Both the position numbers and the translations under genes were made by a program. The notes beneath the pieces were generated by a model that worked only from the letters and a program-made list of their open reading frames with translations, was not told the origin of the DNA and made no database searches. Shown here one piece after another: positions 54,428 through 63,595 of a DNA stretch of 64,000 nt. This stretch comes from Clostridiales bacterium S5-A14a (GTDB lineage Bacteria; Bacillota; Clostridia; Peptostreptococcales; Anaerovoracaceae). The stretch lies in NCBI GenBank assembly GCA_000758905.1, contig JRNA01000008.1:1-64000 (forward strand). Reading direction: 5' to 3'. Positions within the stretch are counted from its first letter, which is position 1; every line of letters starts with the position of its first letter.

Positions 54428-55096
54428 TTATATTTCCATATGCTTCTTAATCTGGAATTGATTCTTGTGAAAATCGATTAGGCCCTCTCTCTTCATTCTC
54501 CCAAGTTCTTTGGATAGAGCCGTCCTGTCCAGATTCAAATAATCAGCCATCTGTTGGCGGTTAAACGGTATTTCAAAAGCCATTCGCCCTTTTCGGATTG
54601 ACTCACTGTTGAGATATGACATCACGCGCCCGCGAACTGTTTTGTGCGATATGTGAAAGCTCCTGCCCGAAAGAGCCAGATTCTTTTGAGTTGAAATTAT
54701 GAGAAGATTGCCAATTATTTTGCTTGCCCAGGGTTCATTTCTAACTACGGCAGATCGCAAGGCTGCAATAGTTAAAAAGACTACTGTGCAATCCTGGTTC
54801 GCAACAACATCCACAAGCATCGGCTCATCAGACAGCATGCCGTAGGTTTCTGCAAAAAACTCATTCCTAGCGACAAAGCCAAGAATTGTCCTGTTCCCCC
54901 AAATATCGTTGTTTTCTATAGTGACACTGCCCTCGAGCACAAGACCCATCCTCTTTGTCTTGGAGCCTGCAAACAAAATAGTTGAGCCTTTTTTGTACCG
55001 CTTAGTTGAGGCATTGAGTCCTTGCAGTGCATCCCCAATCTCAGATTCAGTCATTCCCTGAAATATAACAGTGTTCTTTATTTGATTGATATCCAT
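54428..55096 (-). CDS. Crp/Fnr-family transcriptional regulator
   Basis: 222 residues. The N-terminal cyclic-nucleotide-binding-like beta barrel (about 15-130; ILFAGSKTKRMGLVLEGSV) precedes a winged helix-turn-helix (FNRQQMADYLNLDRTALSKE). No cluster of N-terminal cysteines as in Fnr, so the signal is unclear. The ATG at 55096 follows AGGTGA; the longer frame would run through the palindromic operator. Divergent from the ferredoxin-type gene, its likely target. Confidence 0.9.
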   Translation of the reverse strand: MDINQIKNTVIFQGMTESEIGDALQGLNASTKRYKKGSTILFAGSKTKRMGLVLEGSVTIENNDIWGNRTILGFVARNEFFAETYGMLSDEPMLVDVVANQDCTVVFLTIAALRSAVVRNEPWASKIIGNLLIISTQKNLALSGRSFHISHKTVRGRVMSYLNSESIRKGRMAFEIPFNRQQMADYLNLDRTALSKELGRMKREGLIDFHKNQFQIKKHMEI

Positions 55097-55121
55097 AAAA
55101 ATTTCACCTTTTTGATTTTTC

Positions 55122-55135
55122 GTGGTTATAACCAC
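55122..55135. promoter_or_regulatory. Palindromic operator GTGGTTATAACCAC
   Basis: A perfect 14-bp palindrome between the Crp/Fnr start and the divergent ferredoxin-type gene, 26 bp ahead of the regulator's ATG. Placement suits autoregulation and control of the divergent pair. Confidence 0.7.
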
Positions 55136-55269
55136 ATACTTGACACGAATATAATACTAAAATCTTATTAGAAATACAAGAGTGTTCCAAGAATTTTCAG
55201 AATAATAAATGTTTTGCTTACAATATAGGCCGCTAAGAAATAAGATCGGCTGTTTTAGGAGGAAGTGTT

Positions 55270-56079
55270 ATGATAAGAAAAATTATTCATATTGATGAAG
55301 ACAAATGTAATGGCTGCGGTGTATGTGCAACGGCATGCCACGAGGGCGCGATTGACATTATAGATGGTAAAGCGAAACTCGTAAGAGAGCACTATTGCGA
55401 CGGTCTTGGTGATTGTCTGCCCGCATGTCCAACAGGTGCGATTAGATTTGAGGAAAGAGAGGCTCCAGCTTATGATGATGCTGCTGTCAAAAAAACTCAG
55501 AAGGCACACAGAGAGGTTGCATCGAAGATGACCACTGAGCAAATTATGCAAATCGAAGACGACAATGAGAGAAGAAAACTCATGATGGCCAAAATGAAGG
55601 AAGATGGCGGTACTGGACATGCTGTACATAGTGGATGTCCTGGTTCACGCATGAGAGAACTTAAGGCTAAAGAGCACGAAGTGACTCCGGAAAATCATAC
55701 CCCAGGAAAACTGGTATCTCGCCTCGCACAGTGGCCTTGCCAAATCAAGCTTGTTCCAACGCAGGCTCCATTCTTTGACGGTGCAAAATTACTTATTGCT
55801 GCCGATTGCACTGCCTATGCCTATGCAAACATGCACGACGAATTCATGCATGGCAAAACAACTATAATTGGCTGTCCTAAACTTGATGACATTGACTATT
55901 CGAATAAGTTGACAGAAATTATTTCTAATAACGACATTACCGAGGTCACTATTGTCCGAATGGAAGTCCCATGCTGTGGAGGACTCGAGATGGCTGCAAA
56001 GAAAGCACTTCAGGCAAGCGGTAAGTTTATACCTTGGCAGGTAGTAACTATATCCATAGACGGGCAGATTCTTAAATAG
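55270..56079 (+). CDS. 4Fe-4S ferredoxin-type protein with C-terminal cysteine domain
   Basis: 269 residues. N-terminal dicluster ferredoxin with CNGCGVCATACHEGA and CDGLGDCLPACPTGA. A charged helical middle (80-110) follows, then a second domain with CPGSRM, DCTAYAY, GCPKLDD and VPCCGG, which resembles domains that bind additional clusters. Family function unknown; often found with Crp-type regulators in anaerobes. AGGAGGAAG ribosome site. Followed by a DUF1858 gene, probably one transcript. Confidence 0.85.
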   Translation: MIRKIIHIDEDKCNGCGVCATACHEGAIDIIDGKAKLVREHYCDGLGDCLPACPTGAIRFEEREAPAYDDAAVKKTQKAHREVASKMTTEQIMQIEDDNERRKLMMAKMKEDGGTGHAVHSGCPGSRMRELKAKEHEVTPENHTPGKLVSRLAQWPCQIKLVPTQAPFFDGAKLLIAADCTAYAYANMHDEFMHGKTTIIGCPKLDDIDYSNKLTEIISNNDITEVTIVRMEVPCCGGLEMAAKKALQASGKFIPWQVVTISIDGQILK

Positions 56080-56167
56080 CCTTAATCAGTTCAAAATTAT
56101 TATAACCTCTACAGTTGACGGCAGGATAACTTAATGATTATAATGGTTCATCTAAAGGAGGTACTTA

Positions 56168-56395
56168 ATGAATATTACACGAGATACTAAGGCTGTAGAT
56201 CTCTTCGCAAAATATCCATGGCTAAAGGATCATCTTATCAAAATGGATGATAAGCTCAAAAAGCTTAACTCGCCCTTGGTCAAAATAATGCTGAGGAAGG
56301 CAACTATTAAAGATATAAGTGTTAAAACTGGGATTAATGAAGATATAATAATATCGAAGCTCACCGAAATAATTCGAGCACACAAAAAAATTTGA
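56168..56395 (+). CDS. DUF1858-domain protein
   Basis: 75 residues: the N-terminus NITRDTKAVDLFAKYPWLKD and the ATIKDISVKTGINEDIII block match the DUF1858 family. These small helical proteins occur near hybrid-cluster and other redox proteins. AAAGGAGG ribosome site. Last gene of the unit controlled from the Crp/Fnr intergenic region. Confidence 0.85.
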   Translation: MNITRDTKAVDLFAKYPWLKDHLIKMDDKLKKLNSPLVKIMLRKATIKDISVKTGINEDIIISKLTEIIRAHKKI

Positions 56396-56411
56396 AAAAT
56401 CAACATATTAA

Positions 56412-56446
56412 AAGCCCTCATTATGAATCCATAATGAGGGTTTGTT
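56412..56446 (+). terminator. Terminator after the DUF1858 gene
   Basis: AAGCCCTCATTAT / ATAATGAGGGTTT stem, 6-nt loop, T-rich end. The sortase gene converges from the other strand. Confidence 0.85.
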
Positions 56447-56519
56447 AATGTTTATAAACTTTTGTTTGGATTAGTCGCCAACTCTTTCCGGTGCCTTAGC
56501 CGCTTATCGCAATTCGGTC

Positions 56520-57278
56520 TTACCTTTCTACAAGCTTACCAAATACGGTGAACCGGCCATTCTCATCGACGTTGGTGCACGTACTTAGCATCACTATTTT
56601 GTCGCGTGCTGAAACCGACTCGTTGGTACTAATTAGTGAGTTAGAGGCTATCCAGCTCACGTAGCTCTGCTTTTCTGATTCGTTGAAAAACAACTTATAC
56701 TGTGGGGCTGCTGCATCAAGGTACATTGAGCCGATTATATGCATATCGTAATTAGCCGATGGTGTATAGATCTGCATCGTTGGATGACTGTTGTAGAAAT
56801 CCTGCTTCTCATATTCCATGAGGTGACTGAACATGGTATTATCCTTCATATTGTGCCCATACACTATAGTCATAAAATCCTGAAACGGATTTTCGACTCT
56901 ATAGTCTATAAAAATCGAACCCTTTGGATTGTATTTGCCGTCAAACATTCTTCTCAGGTAAGTATCGTTGGTTGCACCTTGAAGAATAGGATAATTTATA
57001 TTTGTTCCCTTAAGTTTAATCCATCCCTTTGTATCCGGATTTTCACTCAACAATTTATCAAAATCTATATGATCAGAATCTTTTGAGCCGATTCCTGCAA
57101 TCTTAGCTACATGATCATAAGTCTTGGTCCCCTCGTAGTATCCCCATAATATTTTCCCAATCTTGAACAAACAGAAAACAATTACTACTACGAGAATTAG
57201 CGTCACGATGTTATAAAAAAATCTTTTGCCACTGCTCATCTTTCTGCCTTTCGTGCCTCTATTCCCGACTTCTCTCAT
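56520..57278 (-). CDS. srtB: Class B sortase
   Basis: Membrane-anchored transpeptidase that attaches surface proteins to peptidoglycan. 252 residues: basic N-terminus, one membrane helix (about 20-42), catalytic domain with His in IVYGHNM, Cys in VMLSTCTN and Arg in GRFTVFGKL. The SrtB hallmark helices are present. GGAGG lies just before the ATG. Possible substrates in this window are the NTGD-ending protein at 31768 and perhaps the microprotein at 36190. Confidence 0.92.
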   Translation of the reverse strand: MREVGNRGTKGRKMSSGKRFFYNIVTLILVVVIVFCLFKIGKILWGYYEGTKTYDHVAKIAGIGSKDSDHIDFDKLLSENPDTKGWIKLKGTNINYPILQGATNDTYLRRMFDGKYNPKGSIFIDYRVENPFQDFMTIVYGHNMKDNTMFSHLMEYEKQDFYNSHPTMQIYTPSANYDMHIIGSMYLDAAAPQYKLFFNESEKQSYVSWIASNSLISTNESVSARDKIVMLSTCTNVDENGRFTVFGKLVER

Positions 57279-57444
57279 ACTTTTTCCTCCTTCAACTCCT
57301 TTCTTACATTATACTTGTTTCCGCTGAGATTGCAATATCTTGGTTTAATAATTTATTGTGCCATTTTGCCTATTTTGTTGACATTCTAGCGTTTTTAAAC
57401 TATTATTTCCAATAGGAAGTACAGGTGATGAAAAGGAGTGTTTT

Positions 57445-59010
57445 ATGAACAAAATTAACTACCGAGCTCTTCAAAATGGCAGTGACATAAGGGGAGTGGC
57501 CCTTGCAACAGTACCGGATGAGCCAGTCAATCTAACAGACGGGGTTATTGAAAATATTATTACAGGTTTTGTATATCTTTTGTCTAACAAGCTCAATGCT
57601 CCTTTTGGCGATTTACGTGTGTCAGTGGGACGTGATTCGAGGATTTCTGGCGAGCACATCGCGGGCGTCGTTTGCAAGGCTCTACAGAAACTTGGTGTAC
57701 AGGCACTTGATACTGGGTTGGCTTCGACACCGGCAATGTTTATGTCCACAAAACTTGATCATTTCAACTGTCACGGCGCAATTATGATCACTGCAAGTCA
57801 TCTTCCTCAAAATCGAAATGGCTTCAAATTTTTTTCGGCAAGCGGTGGTGTCAGCAAGGACACAATCAACAAAATACTTGAAATTGCGAAACAGCGTGAT
57901 GAGAATGGCGGCGCAACAACATCGTTATATGAAAACGAGATGCGTCATGAGCAGGGATCATATTCTATCAAACCTATCGAAAAAATCGACATCATGACTA
58001 AGTATTGCGAAATCCTGAGGAACCAAATTTCTGTTGCCCTTGGGAATACTGAGAAACCTCTTAATGGTATGAAGATCCTAGTCGATGCGGGTAATGGCGT
58101 TGGAGGGTTTTATGCTGAAAAAATTCTTGTTCCTCTTGGTGCAGATACCGAAGGGAGTTTATACCTTGACCCAGATGGCACCTTCCCTAACCACATACCT
58201 AATCCAGAAAAGGATGAGGCTGTGAAGGACATTATCGAGCAGGTTAAAATAAGATGTGCTGATCTCGCACTTGTTTTCGATACAGATGTTGACAGAGTTG
58301 CAGCTATTGATGAAAATGGTAAGCCGATGGTTAGAAATGGAATAATTGCTGTTGCAGCTTCTCTTATATATAAACTTCACCCTGCATCCTATGTGGTTAC
58401 AGACAGCATTACAAGCCCGGAACTTGCTGATTTTCTAAGTAAAAAACTTGGGCTCAAACACTTCAGATATAGGAGAGGATACCGAAATGTTATCGACAAG
58501 GCAAAATCTCTCATAGAAGAAGGAAAAGACTGCCAACTTGCCATAGAGACTTCTGGTCATGCAGCGTTTAAGGAAAATTATTTCTTGGATGATGGAGCCT
58601 TTCTTGCGACAAAAATTGTGATCGAGGCTGCAAGGCTTAAAAGAGAAGGAAGAGGGATTTCAAATTTGGTTTCTGAGCTTTCAGAGCCAGCAGAATCAGT
58701 AGAATATAGGCTTCCCCTCGATTCGAGTGATGAGAATTTCAGCAAAGCTGGCGAGGCTATTTTGTCGTCACTTAAAGGCTGGACAGAAGATGAGGGATCT
58801 AACTACGGAGCGGTTTTAGAGGAACCTAATTATGAGGGCGTGCGCATTAAATTTCCTGAGGGATGGTTGCTCTTAAGGATGTCTCTTCATGACCCTATCA
58901 TGCCGCTTAATATCGAGAGCAATATACCTGGCGGAGTTAAAAGAATTATTGCGATTGTAAAGCCGATTCTTGATACATTTACTGAACTTGACACTAATAG
59001 TTTAATTTAA
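57445..59010 (+). CDS. Phosphohexomutase (phosphoglucomutase/phosphomannomutase family)
   Basis: 521 residues. Phosphoserine loop ITASHLPQNRNGFK, metal-binding loop DTDVDRVAAID and sugar-binding ETSGHAAFKENYFLDDGAF are in the expected order. Domain 4 at the C-terminus is present. It interconverts hexose-1- and 6-phosphates; whether glucose, mannose or glucosamine is not decidable here. AAAAGGAG ribosome site. Followed by the voltage-sensor-like gene after 24 bp. Confidence 0.9.
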   Translation: MNKINYRALQNGSDIRGVALATVPDEPVNLTDGVIENIITGFVYLLSNKLNAPFGDLRVSVGRDSRISGEHIAGVVCKALQKLGVQALDTGLASTPAMFMSTKLDHFNCHGAIMITASHLPQNRNGFKFFSASGGVSKDTINKILEIAKQRDENGGATTSLYENEMRHEQGSYSIKPIEKIDIMTKYCEILRNQISVALGNTEKPLNGMKILVDAGNGVGGFYAEKILVPLGADTEGSLYLDPDGTFPNHIPNPEKDEAVKDIIEQVKIRCADLALVFDTDVDRVAAIDENGKPMVRNGIIAVAASLIYKLHPASYVVTDSITSPELADFLSKKLGLKHFRYRRGYRNVIDKAKSLIEEGKDCQLAIETSGHAAFKENYFLDDGAFLATKIVIEAARLKREGRGISNLVSELSEPAESVEYRLPLDSSDENFSKAGEAILSSLKGWTEDEGSNYGAVLEEPNYEGVRIKFPEGWLLLRMSLHDPIMPLNIESNIPGGVKRIIAIVKPILDTFTELDTNSLI

Positions 59011-59034
59011 AATAAGCGAAAGAGGTGTGCTTTT

Positions 59035-59487
59035 ATGGACTATAGTCAGATTAAACATATGATAGGCGCTGACATTGATGACAATAATATGACTGGAATG
59101 GAAATAGCCTACGAAGTTTTTGTTGGAATGTGTGCTTTAGTGTCCGTCGTTTTTGTCTGTCTTGACTACTTTACGGTTTTAAACTTTAAGAACTCACCCT
59201 TTGTTGAAATTGATTCTATTATTTTGGTTATACTTTGGGCTGATTATATAACAGGTTTTGAAAAGGCTGAAGACAAAAAAGAATTCTTTTTTTGCCATCT
59301 AATTGGTCTCATATCCATTATACCCATCGTATGGATTACTGATGTGATTCCTGCCATCGACGCTTGGAACGGCGCTGCCCTTATTAAGATTGCAAAAATA
59401 ACTATGCTGCTTAGGGTGTTCCGCGCCTTTGGGTACTTTACTATTCTACATCATCGAGTTGAGCGCATCTTAAAATACCTACCTTAA
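59035..59487 (+). CDS. Voltage-sensor-domain-like membrane protein without pore
   Basis: 150 residues with four hydrophobic segments arranged like S1-S4 of ion channels: S1 about 22-43, S2 about 58-78 (IDSIILVILWADYITGFE), S3 about 88-105, and an S4-like ALIKIAKITMLLRVFRAFGY. Bacterial ion transporter proteins continue into a pore helix; this one stops right after S4 with RVERILKYLP. It has only a few S4 arginines. Either a standalone sensor-type protein or a truncated channel. AGAGGTG ribosome site. Confidence 0.6.
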   Translation: MDYSQIKHMIGADIDDNNMTGMEIAYEVFVGMCALVSVVFVCLDYFTVLNFKNSPFVEIDSIILVILWADYITGFEKAEDKKEFFFCHLIGLISIIPIVWITDVIPAIDAWNGAALIKIAKITMLLRVFRAFGYFTILHHRVERILKYLP

Positions 59488-59501
59488 TTTATCAAAAAAT
59501 C

Positions 59502-59530
59502 TTGAATGTCTTGCCCTAGTGTAGTACAAT
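59502..59530 (+). promoter_or_regulatory. Promoter of the CoA-transferase gene
   Basis: TTGAAT (59502-59507), 17-bp spacer, TACAAT (59525-59530), giving a leader of about 110 nt. Confidence 0.6.
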
Positions 59531-59646
59531 ACAATAGGTGAGATTGTTAATTTATTAGCAGATTCAAAATTATTATTTTATTGCAATTTTAAATTAACTG
59601 CTCAGTCAACTATTTTGATGATGTTTTGTGAATGAGAGGCATTTAA

Positions 59647-60996
59647 ATGTATAGGTTAGACGAAATTCAAGACAAATACAAAGAGAAACTTATTACCGCC
59701 GATGAGGCCGCTTCAAAGGTCGAAAACAACATGAGGGTTCACTTTGGACTTGGAATTGGAGCTGTTAACGATCTTGATGTTGCACTTTCAAAAAGAGATG
59801 ATCTGAGAGGTGTTGAAATATTGTCGACTGTTGCAATTCATGCACCTTGGGAGGTATACAAAAAAGGTTATCCTCTTGAATATTACAGATTTGCATCGGC
59901 ACATTTTACTGGTGCAGATAGAAAAATGGCAAGTGACGGGAGATGTTGGTACATCCCGATGAATTTTAATGAACTAACTTCCTATTGGGAACATAACGAT
60001 TGCAACATTGATATTGCAATGCTTTCCGTATGTCCTATGGACGAATATGGTTTTTTCAATCTAGGACCGCAGGTAGCCGACGTATGGGGTGTTATCAAAT
60101 CTGCCAAGATGGTAATTCTTGAAGTAAATGAGAAAATGCCTAAGGCTCTAGGGTTGAATAACAAAATAAATTTAGCTCATGTTGATTACGTTGTTGAAAG
60201 TTCAAACCAACCTATGGCAACAATTCCGAACGGCGTTACCACAGAAATTGACGAAAAAATTGCAAAACATGTAGTTGAGAAGATCCGCAGCAATAGCACA
60301 CTGCAACTTGGAATAGGTGCTTTGCCATCAACTATTGGTAAACTTATTGCAGAATCTGATATTCAAAATCTATCTGGGCATACGGAAATGCTTGTAGATG
60401 GTTATCTTGAACTTTTTAAGGCGGGCAAACTCACTAGCAGCAAGGAACTTAATAACGGGAAATTGGTATACGCCTTTGCAGGTGGAACGCAGGAACTTTA
60501 TGATTTTATAAATGATAACTCTCTATGCTATTGTGCTCCAGTTGACTATGTGAATAATCAGGCAATAATAGCTAGAATGGATAACTTCGTTTCTGTTAAT
60601 AGTTGTATAATAATGGACCTCTATGGACAGGTATGTTCTGAGTCTTCTAAATTTAAGCATATTTCAGGAACTGGTGGCCAGCTTGACTTTGTTCAGGGTG
60701 CTTATCACTCAAAGGGAGGACAGAGCTTTATATGCACGCCGTCCACCAAAGTCCTGAATGGCGAGCGAATGTCTCTTATTACCGCTGCAATGAAACCCGG
60801 ATACATAGTAACCACACCTCGATCATGCACTCATTATGTAGTTACAGAATTTGGAGCTGTAAATCTGAAAGGAAAATCAACCTGGGAAAGAGCAGAACTT
60901 CTTGTAAGCATTGCCCATCCTGATTTCCAGGACGAATTAATTGCCGAAGCTGAAAAAATGGGAATCTGGACAACCACAAGCAAAAGTAGTTTTTAA
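59647..60996 (+). CDS. Acyl-CoA:acetate CoA-transferase (butyryl-CoA or 4-hydroxybutyrate type)
   Basis: 449 residues of the acetyl-CoA hydrolase/transferase family. The catalytic glutamate lies in YGQVCSESSKF, and GTGGQLDFVQGAYHSKGG is the family's CoA-site loop, as in butyrate-forming enzymes. In an amino-acid fermenter it would exchange CoA between acyl-CoA and acetate to release butyrate or a similar acid. Single gene with its own promoter. Exact substrate not determinable from sequence. Confidence 0.88.
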   Translation: MYRLDEIQDKYKEKLITADEAASKVENNMRVHFGLGIGAVNDLDVALSKRDDLRGVEILSTVAIHAPWEVYKKGYPLEYYRFASAHFTGADRKMASDGRCWYIPMNFNELTSYWEHNDCNIDIAMLSVCPMDEYGFFNLGPQVADVWGVIKSAKMVILEVNEKMPKALGLNNKINLAHVDYVVESSNQPMATIPNGVTTEIDEKIAKHVVEKIRSNSTLQLGIGALPSTIGKLIAESDIQNLSGHTEMLVDGYLELFKAGKLTSSKELNNGKLVYAFAGGTQELYDFINDNSLCYCAPVDYVNNQAIIARMDNFVSVNSCIIMDLYGQVCSESSKFKHISGTGGQLDFVQGAYHSKGGQSFICTPSTKVLNGERMSLITAAMKPGYIVTTPRSCTHYVVTEFGAVNLKGKSTWERAELLVSIAHPDFQDELIAEAEKMGIWTTTSKSSF

Positions 60997-61128
60997 AATA
61001 TTTTTTAAAAAGATCTACCATATCTAGTTTAAGTATGATATAATGCGTTTGTAGTTCTCTTACACCCCTGCGTGAGAGGACCGAATAATTTAAAAGCAAT
61101 TACATTAAATTTATTAGGAGGTATGGGG

Positions 61129-61404
61129 ATGAACGTTAAGATTACTGGAAATGCAAGCAACACAGAAGCTGCTAAGTACATTGAATATTTAGAAGATAAA
61201 CACGGCAGAAAGCTTGATTCATTAGACATTCAATTGAATGGTGATCACGCTGATCTCAGTTACTCTTTTGCTCCTGTAGAATTTGAAAGAATCAGAAGGA
61301 TCACAGGCTATCTTGTAGGCACAATGGATCATTGGAATAACGCAAAGTCCGCCGAAGAAGCCGCAAGAGTTAAGCACGGCCTATGCTGCTCTGACCGAAT
61401 ATAG
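61129..61404 (+). CDS. Small protein resembling the C-terminal part of anaerobic ribonucleotide reductase
   Basis: 91 residues. The end, ERIRRITGYLVGTMDHWNNAKSAEEAARVKHG, matches the conserved tail of NrdD (RxTGYLxG..xxxNxxKxAExxxRVxHG), here as a free-standing gene. The N-terminus (MNVKITGNASNTEAAKYIEY) is unrelated. The glycyl-radical motif is absent. AGGAGG precedes the ATG at 61129 by seven bases; the longer frame adds 19 residues. Role unknown; no nrdD nearby. Confidence 0.65.
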   Translation: MNVKITGNASNTEAAKYIEYLEDKHGRKLDSLDIQLNGDHADLSYSFAPVEFERIRRITGYLVGTMDHWNNAKSAEEAARVKHGLCCSDRI

Positions 61405-61428
61405 TTACAGCAATAATAAGATAAATTA

Positions 61429-61474
61429 AGCCTTTTATAGTGGAGTATATCTATTATATAAGGCTCTTTTTTTT
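61429..61474 (+). terminator. Terminator after the NrdD-tail-like gene
   Basis: AGCCTTTTATA / TATATAAGGCT stem followed by CTTTTTTTT. Confidence 0.85.
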
Positions 61475-61579
61475 GCATAATAGAATATAACGTCATTAAT
61501 AAGAGTTGCAATACCATCTCTACTAGTTGTCTTAACTATATATTTATGATGCATTTGAAATATAAATTATACTTTCTCG

Positions 61580-61875
61580 CAAATTCAATCCTATGCAGAC
61601 GTGTTGCCAACAGATAGAGAAACTGCTTCTAGAGGCAATGTACTAGTTGCATTCCCAGGATATTATTATCCTGATTCTCAAGAGATTTTGTATCAGGTTA
61701 TGTGAACGTAAATGAGAAAACATACTTTTTTGATAAGTATGGTGTAATGAGAACTGGCTAGATCAAATCCGGTAGCCATTGGTACTATTTGAATTCAGAC
61801 GTCTCAATGACAACTGCTTATTTAACAGAAGGCGATACAGTTTATATATTTAACGCAAGTGGTGCTATGATTTAA
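61580..61875 (+). pseudogene. Decayed secreted protein: CAP-domain start plus cell-wall-binding repeats
   Basis: One frame reads ADVLPTDRETASRGNVLVAF then GYYYPDSQEIL, as at the start of CAP-domain secreted proteins. After a frameshift another reads VNEKTYFFDKYGVMRTG, stop, IKSGSHWYYLNSDVSM, MTTAYLTEGDTVYIFNASGAMI, which are choline/glucan-type cell-wall-binding repeats; a TAG replaces the expected tryptophan codon. The central domain is missing. Rest of 61475-62081: nothing seen. Confidence 0.65.
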
Positions 61876-62081
61876 GTATCCTGCACTCGGATTTCGAGAA
61901 AGCCCATCTAAATCCTGATTTAAGATAGAACTACTTAAGCTCATATCTCTAACATATATTTAGTGATATGGGATTTTTTATACATCAATAGTATTGGAGA
62001 ATTCTTGTAAAAACAGCTATTTTGTGATATAAAATAAATGAAGAAAATACGTTGAAACGATGACGATTACAGGAGAATATA

Positions 62082-63512
62082 ATGAACGAATTTTATGTAA
62101 GCCCTCTCTCGGAGCGTTACGCAGGTAAAGAGATGAAGGAGCTTTTTTCACCGCTTACCAAGTTTAGAACATGGCGCAGGCTCTGGATTGCACTTGCTGA
62201 GTCTGAAAAGGAGCTTGGTCTTCCAATCACTGATGAACAGATTAAGGAGCTCAAGGCTTTTAAAGATGACATAAACTTTGAGGAAGCTAAAGCCCGTGAA
62301 AAAGAGGTCAGGCACGATGTTATGTCACACGTTTATGCTTACGGCCTGCAATGTCCCAGCGCCAAGGGAATAATTCACCTCGGAGCTACATCCTGCTATG
62401 TCGGCGATAATACCGATATTATTTTGATGGCTGAAGGTCTCAAGTTACTCAGGAAAAAACTGATTTCCGCAATCGCAAGGCTTTCTGATTTTGCTGAGAA
62501 ATACGCAGCTCTTCCAACTCTGGCATACACTCATTACCAGGCAGCACAGCCGACAACAGTCGGAAAGCGCGCAACGCTTTGGATTAATGAACTACTCTTA
62601 GACCTTGAGGACCTTGATTACGTTCTTTCCACGCTAAAACTTTTGGGCTCAAAGGGCACGACGGGTACTCAGGCAAGTTTTCTTGAACTGTTTGAGGGCG
62701 ATCACGATAAGTGCAAAGAGCTCGATAACAAAATAGCTGAAAAAATGGGATTTACGGCCTGCTATGCCGTGTCTGGCCAAACCTACTCAAGAAAGGTCGA
62801 CACCAGGGTATTGAATGTACTTTCAGGGATTGCACAATCAGCTCACAAATTTAGCAATGATATCAGACTTCTACAGCATATGAAGCAGGTTGAAGAACCT
62901 TTTGAGAAGCATCAGATAGGTTCTTCTGCAATGGCATACAAGAGAAACCCTATGCGTTCTGAAAGAATGGCTGCTTTAGCAAACTATGTAATCGTTAACA
63001 ATACAAACCCCGCTATAACCGCTGCAACCCAGTGGTTTGAGCGTACTTTGGACGACTCTGCAAACAAAAGACTTTCTGTTCCGGAGGGTTTCCTTGCTAC
63101 AGACGGCATCCTAGAACTTTACAATAACATTGCCGATGGTCTGGTTGTCTATCCTAAGGTCATCGAAGCACAGCTAATGGCGGAACTACCTTTTATGGCT
63201 ACAGAAAACATAATGATGGATGCAGTTAAAGCTGGCGGAGACAGGCAGGAACTTCATGAGAGAATTAGAACGCACTCGATGGCAGCCGCAAAGACTGTAA
63301 AAGAGGAAGGTAAACCTAACGATCTTCTCCATAGAATTGCACAGGATCCTGCATTTAATATAAGCGAAGAAGAAATCAAAAAAATTATAAAGCCTGAGAA
63401 TTTCACAGGAAGGGCTGAGCAGCAGACTCTCGATTTTATCTCAGAGATAGTCAAGCCTATTCTCCGTGAAAACTCAGATGATATAGGCGTCAAAACCGAA
63501 ATTAATGTGTAA
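62082..63512 (+). CDS. purB: Adenylosuccinate lyase
   Basis: Two steps in purine synthesis: cleavage of SAICAR and of adenylosuccinate. 476 residues. The fumarase/aspartase-superfamily signature is GSSAMAYKRNPMRSERM, the catalytic histidine region is YTHYQAAQPTTVGKR and HLGATSCYVGDN binds substrate. AGGAG precedes the ATG. Followed by alr after 83 bp. Confidence 0.96.
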   Translation: MNEFYVSPLSERYAGKEMKELFSPLTKFRTWRRLWIALAESEKELGLPITDEQIKELKAFKDDINFEEAKAREKEVRHDVMSHVYAYGLQCPSAKGIIHLGATSCYVGDNTDIILMAEGLKLLRKKLISAIARLSDFAEKYAALPTLAYTHYQAAQPTTVGKRATLWINELLLDLEDLDYVLSTLKLLGSKGTTGTQASFLELFEGDHDKCKELDNKIAEKMGFTACYAVSGQTYSRKVDTRVLNVLSGIAQSAHKFSNDIRLLQHMKQVEEPFEKHQIGSSAMAYKRNPMRSERMAALANYVIVNNTNPAITAATQWFERTLDDSANKRLSVPEGFLATDGILELYNNIADGLVVYPKVIEAQLMAELPFMATENIMMDAVKAGGDRQELHERIRTHSMAAAKTVKEEGKPNDLLHRIAQDPAFNISEEEIKKIIKPENFTGRAEQQTLDFISEIVKPILRENSDDIGVKTEINV

Positions 63513-63595
63513 AAAATTGTAGAATAGAATAGCATATTACATTTTTATAACTGTTTTGTATCACAGTCAAAGTTTTTAATGAAAGGAAGATTAAA

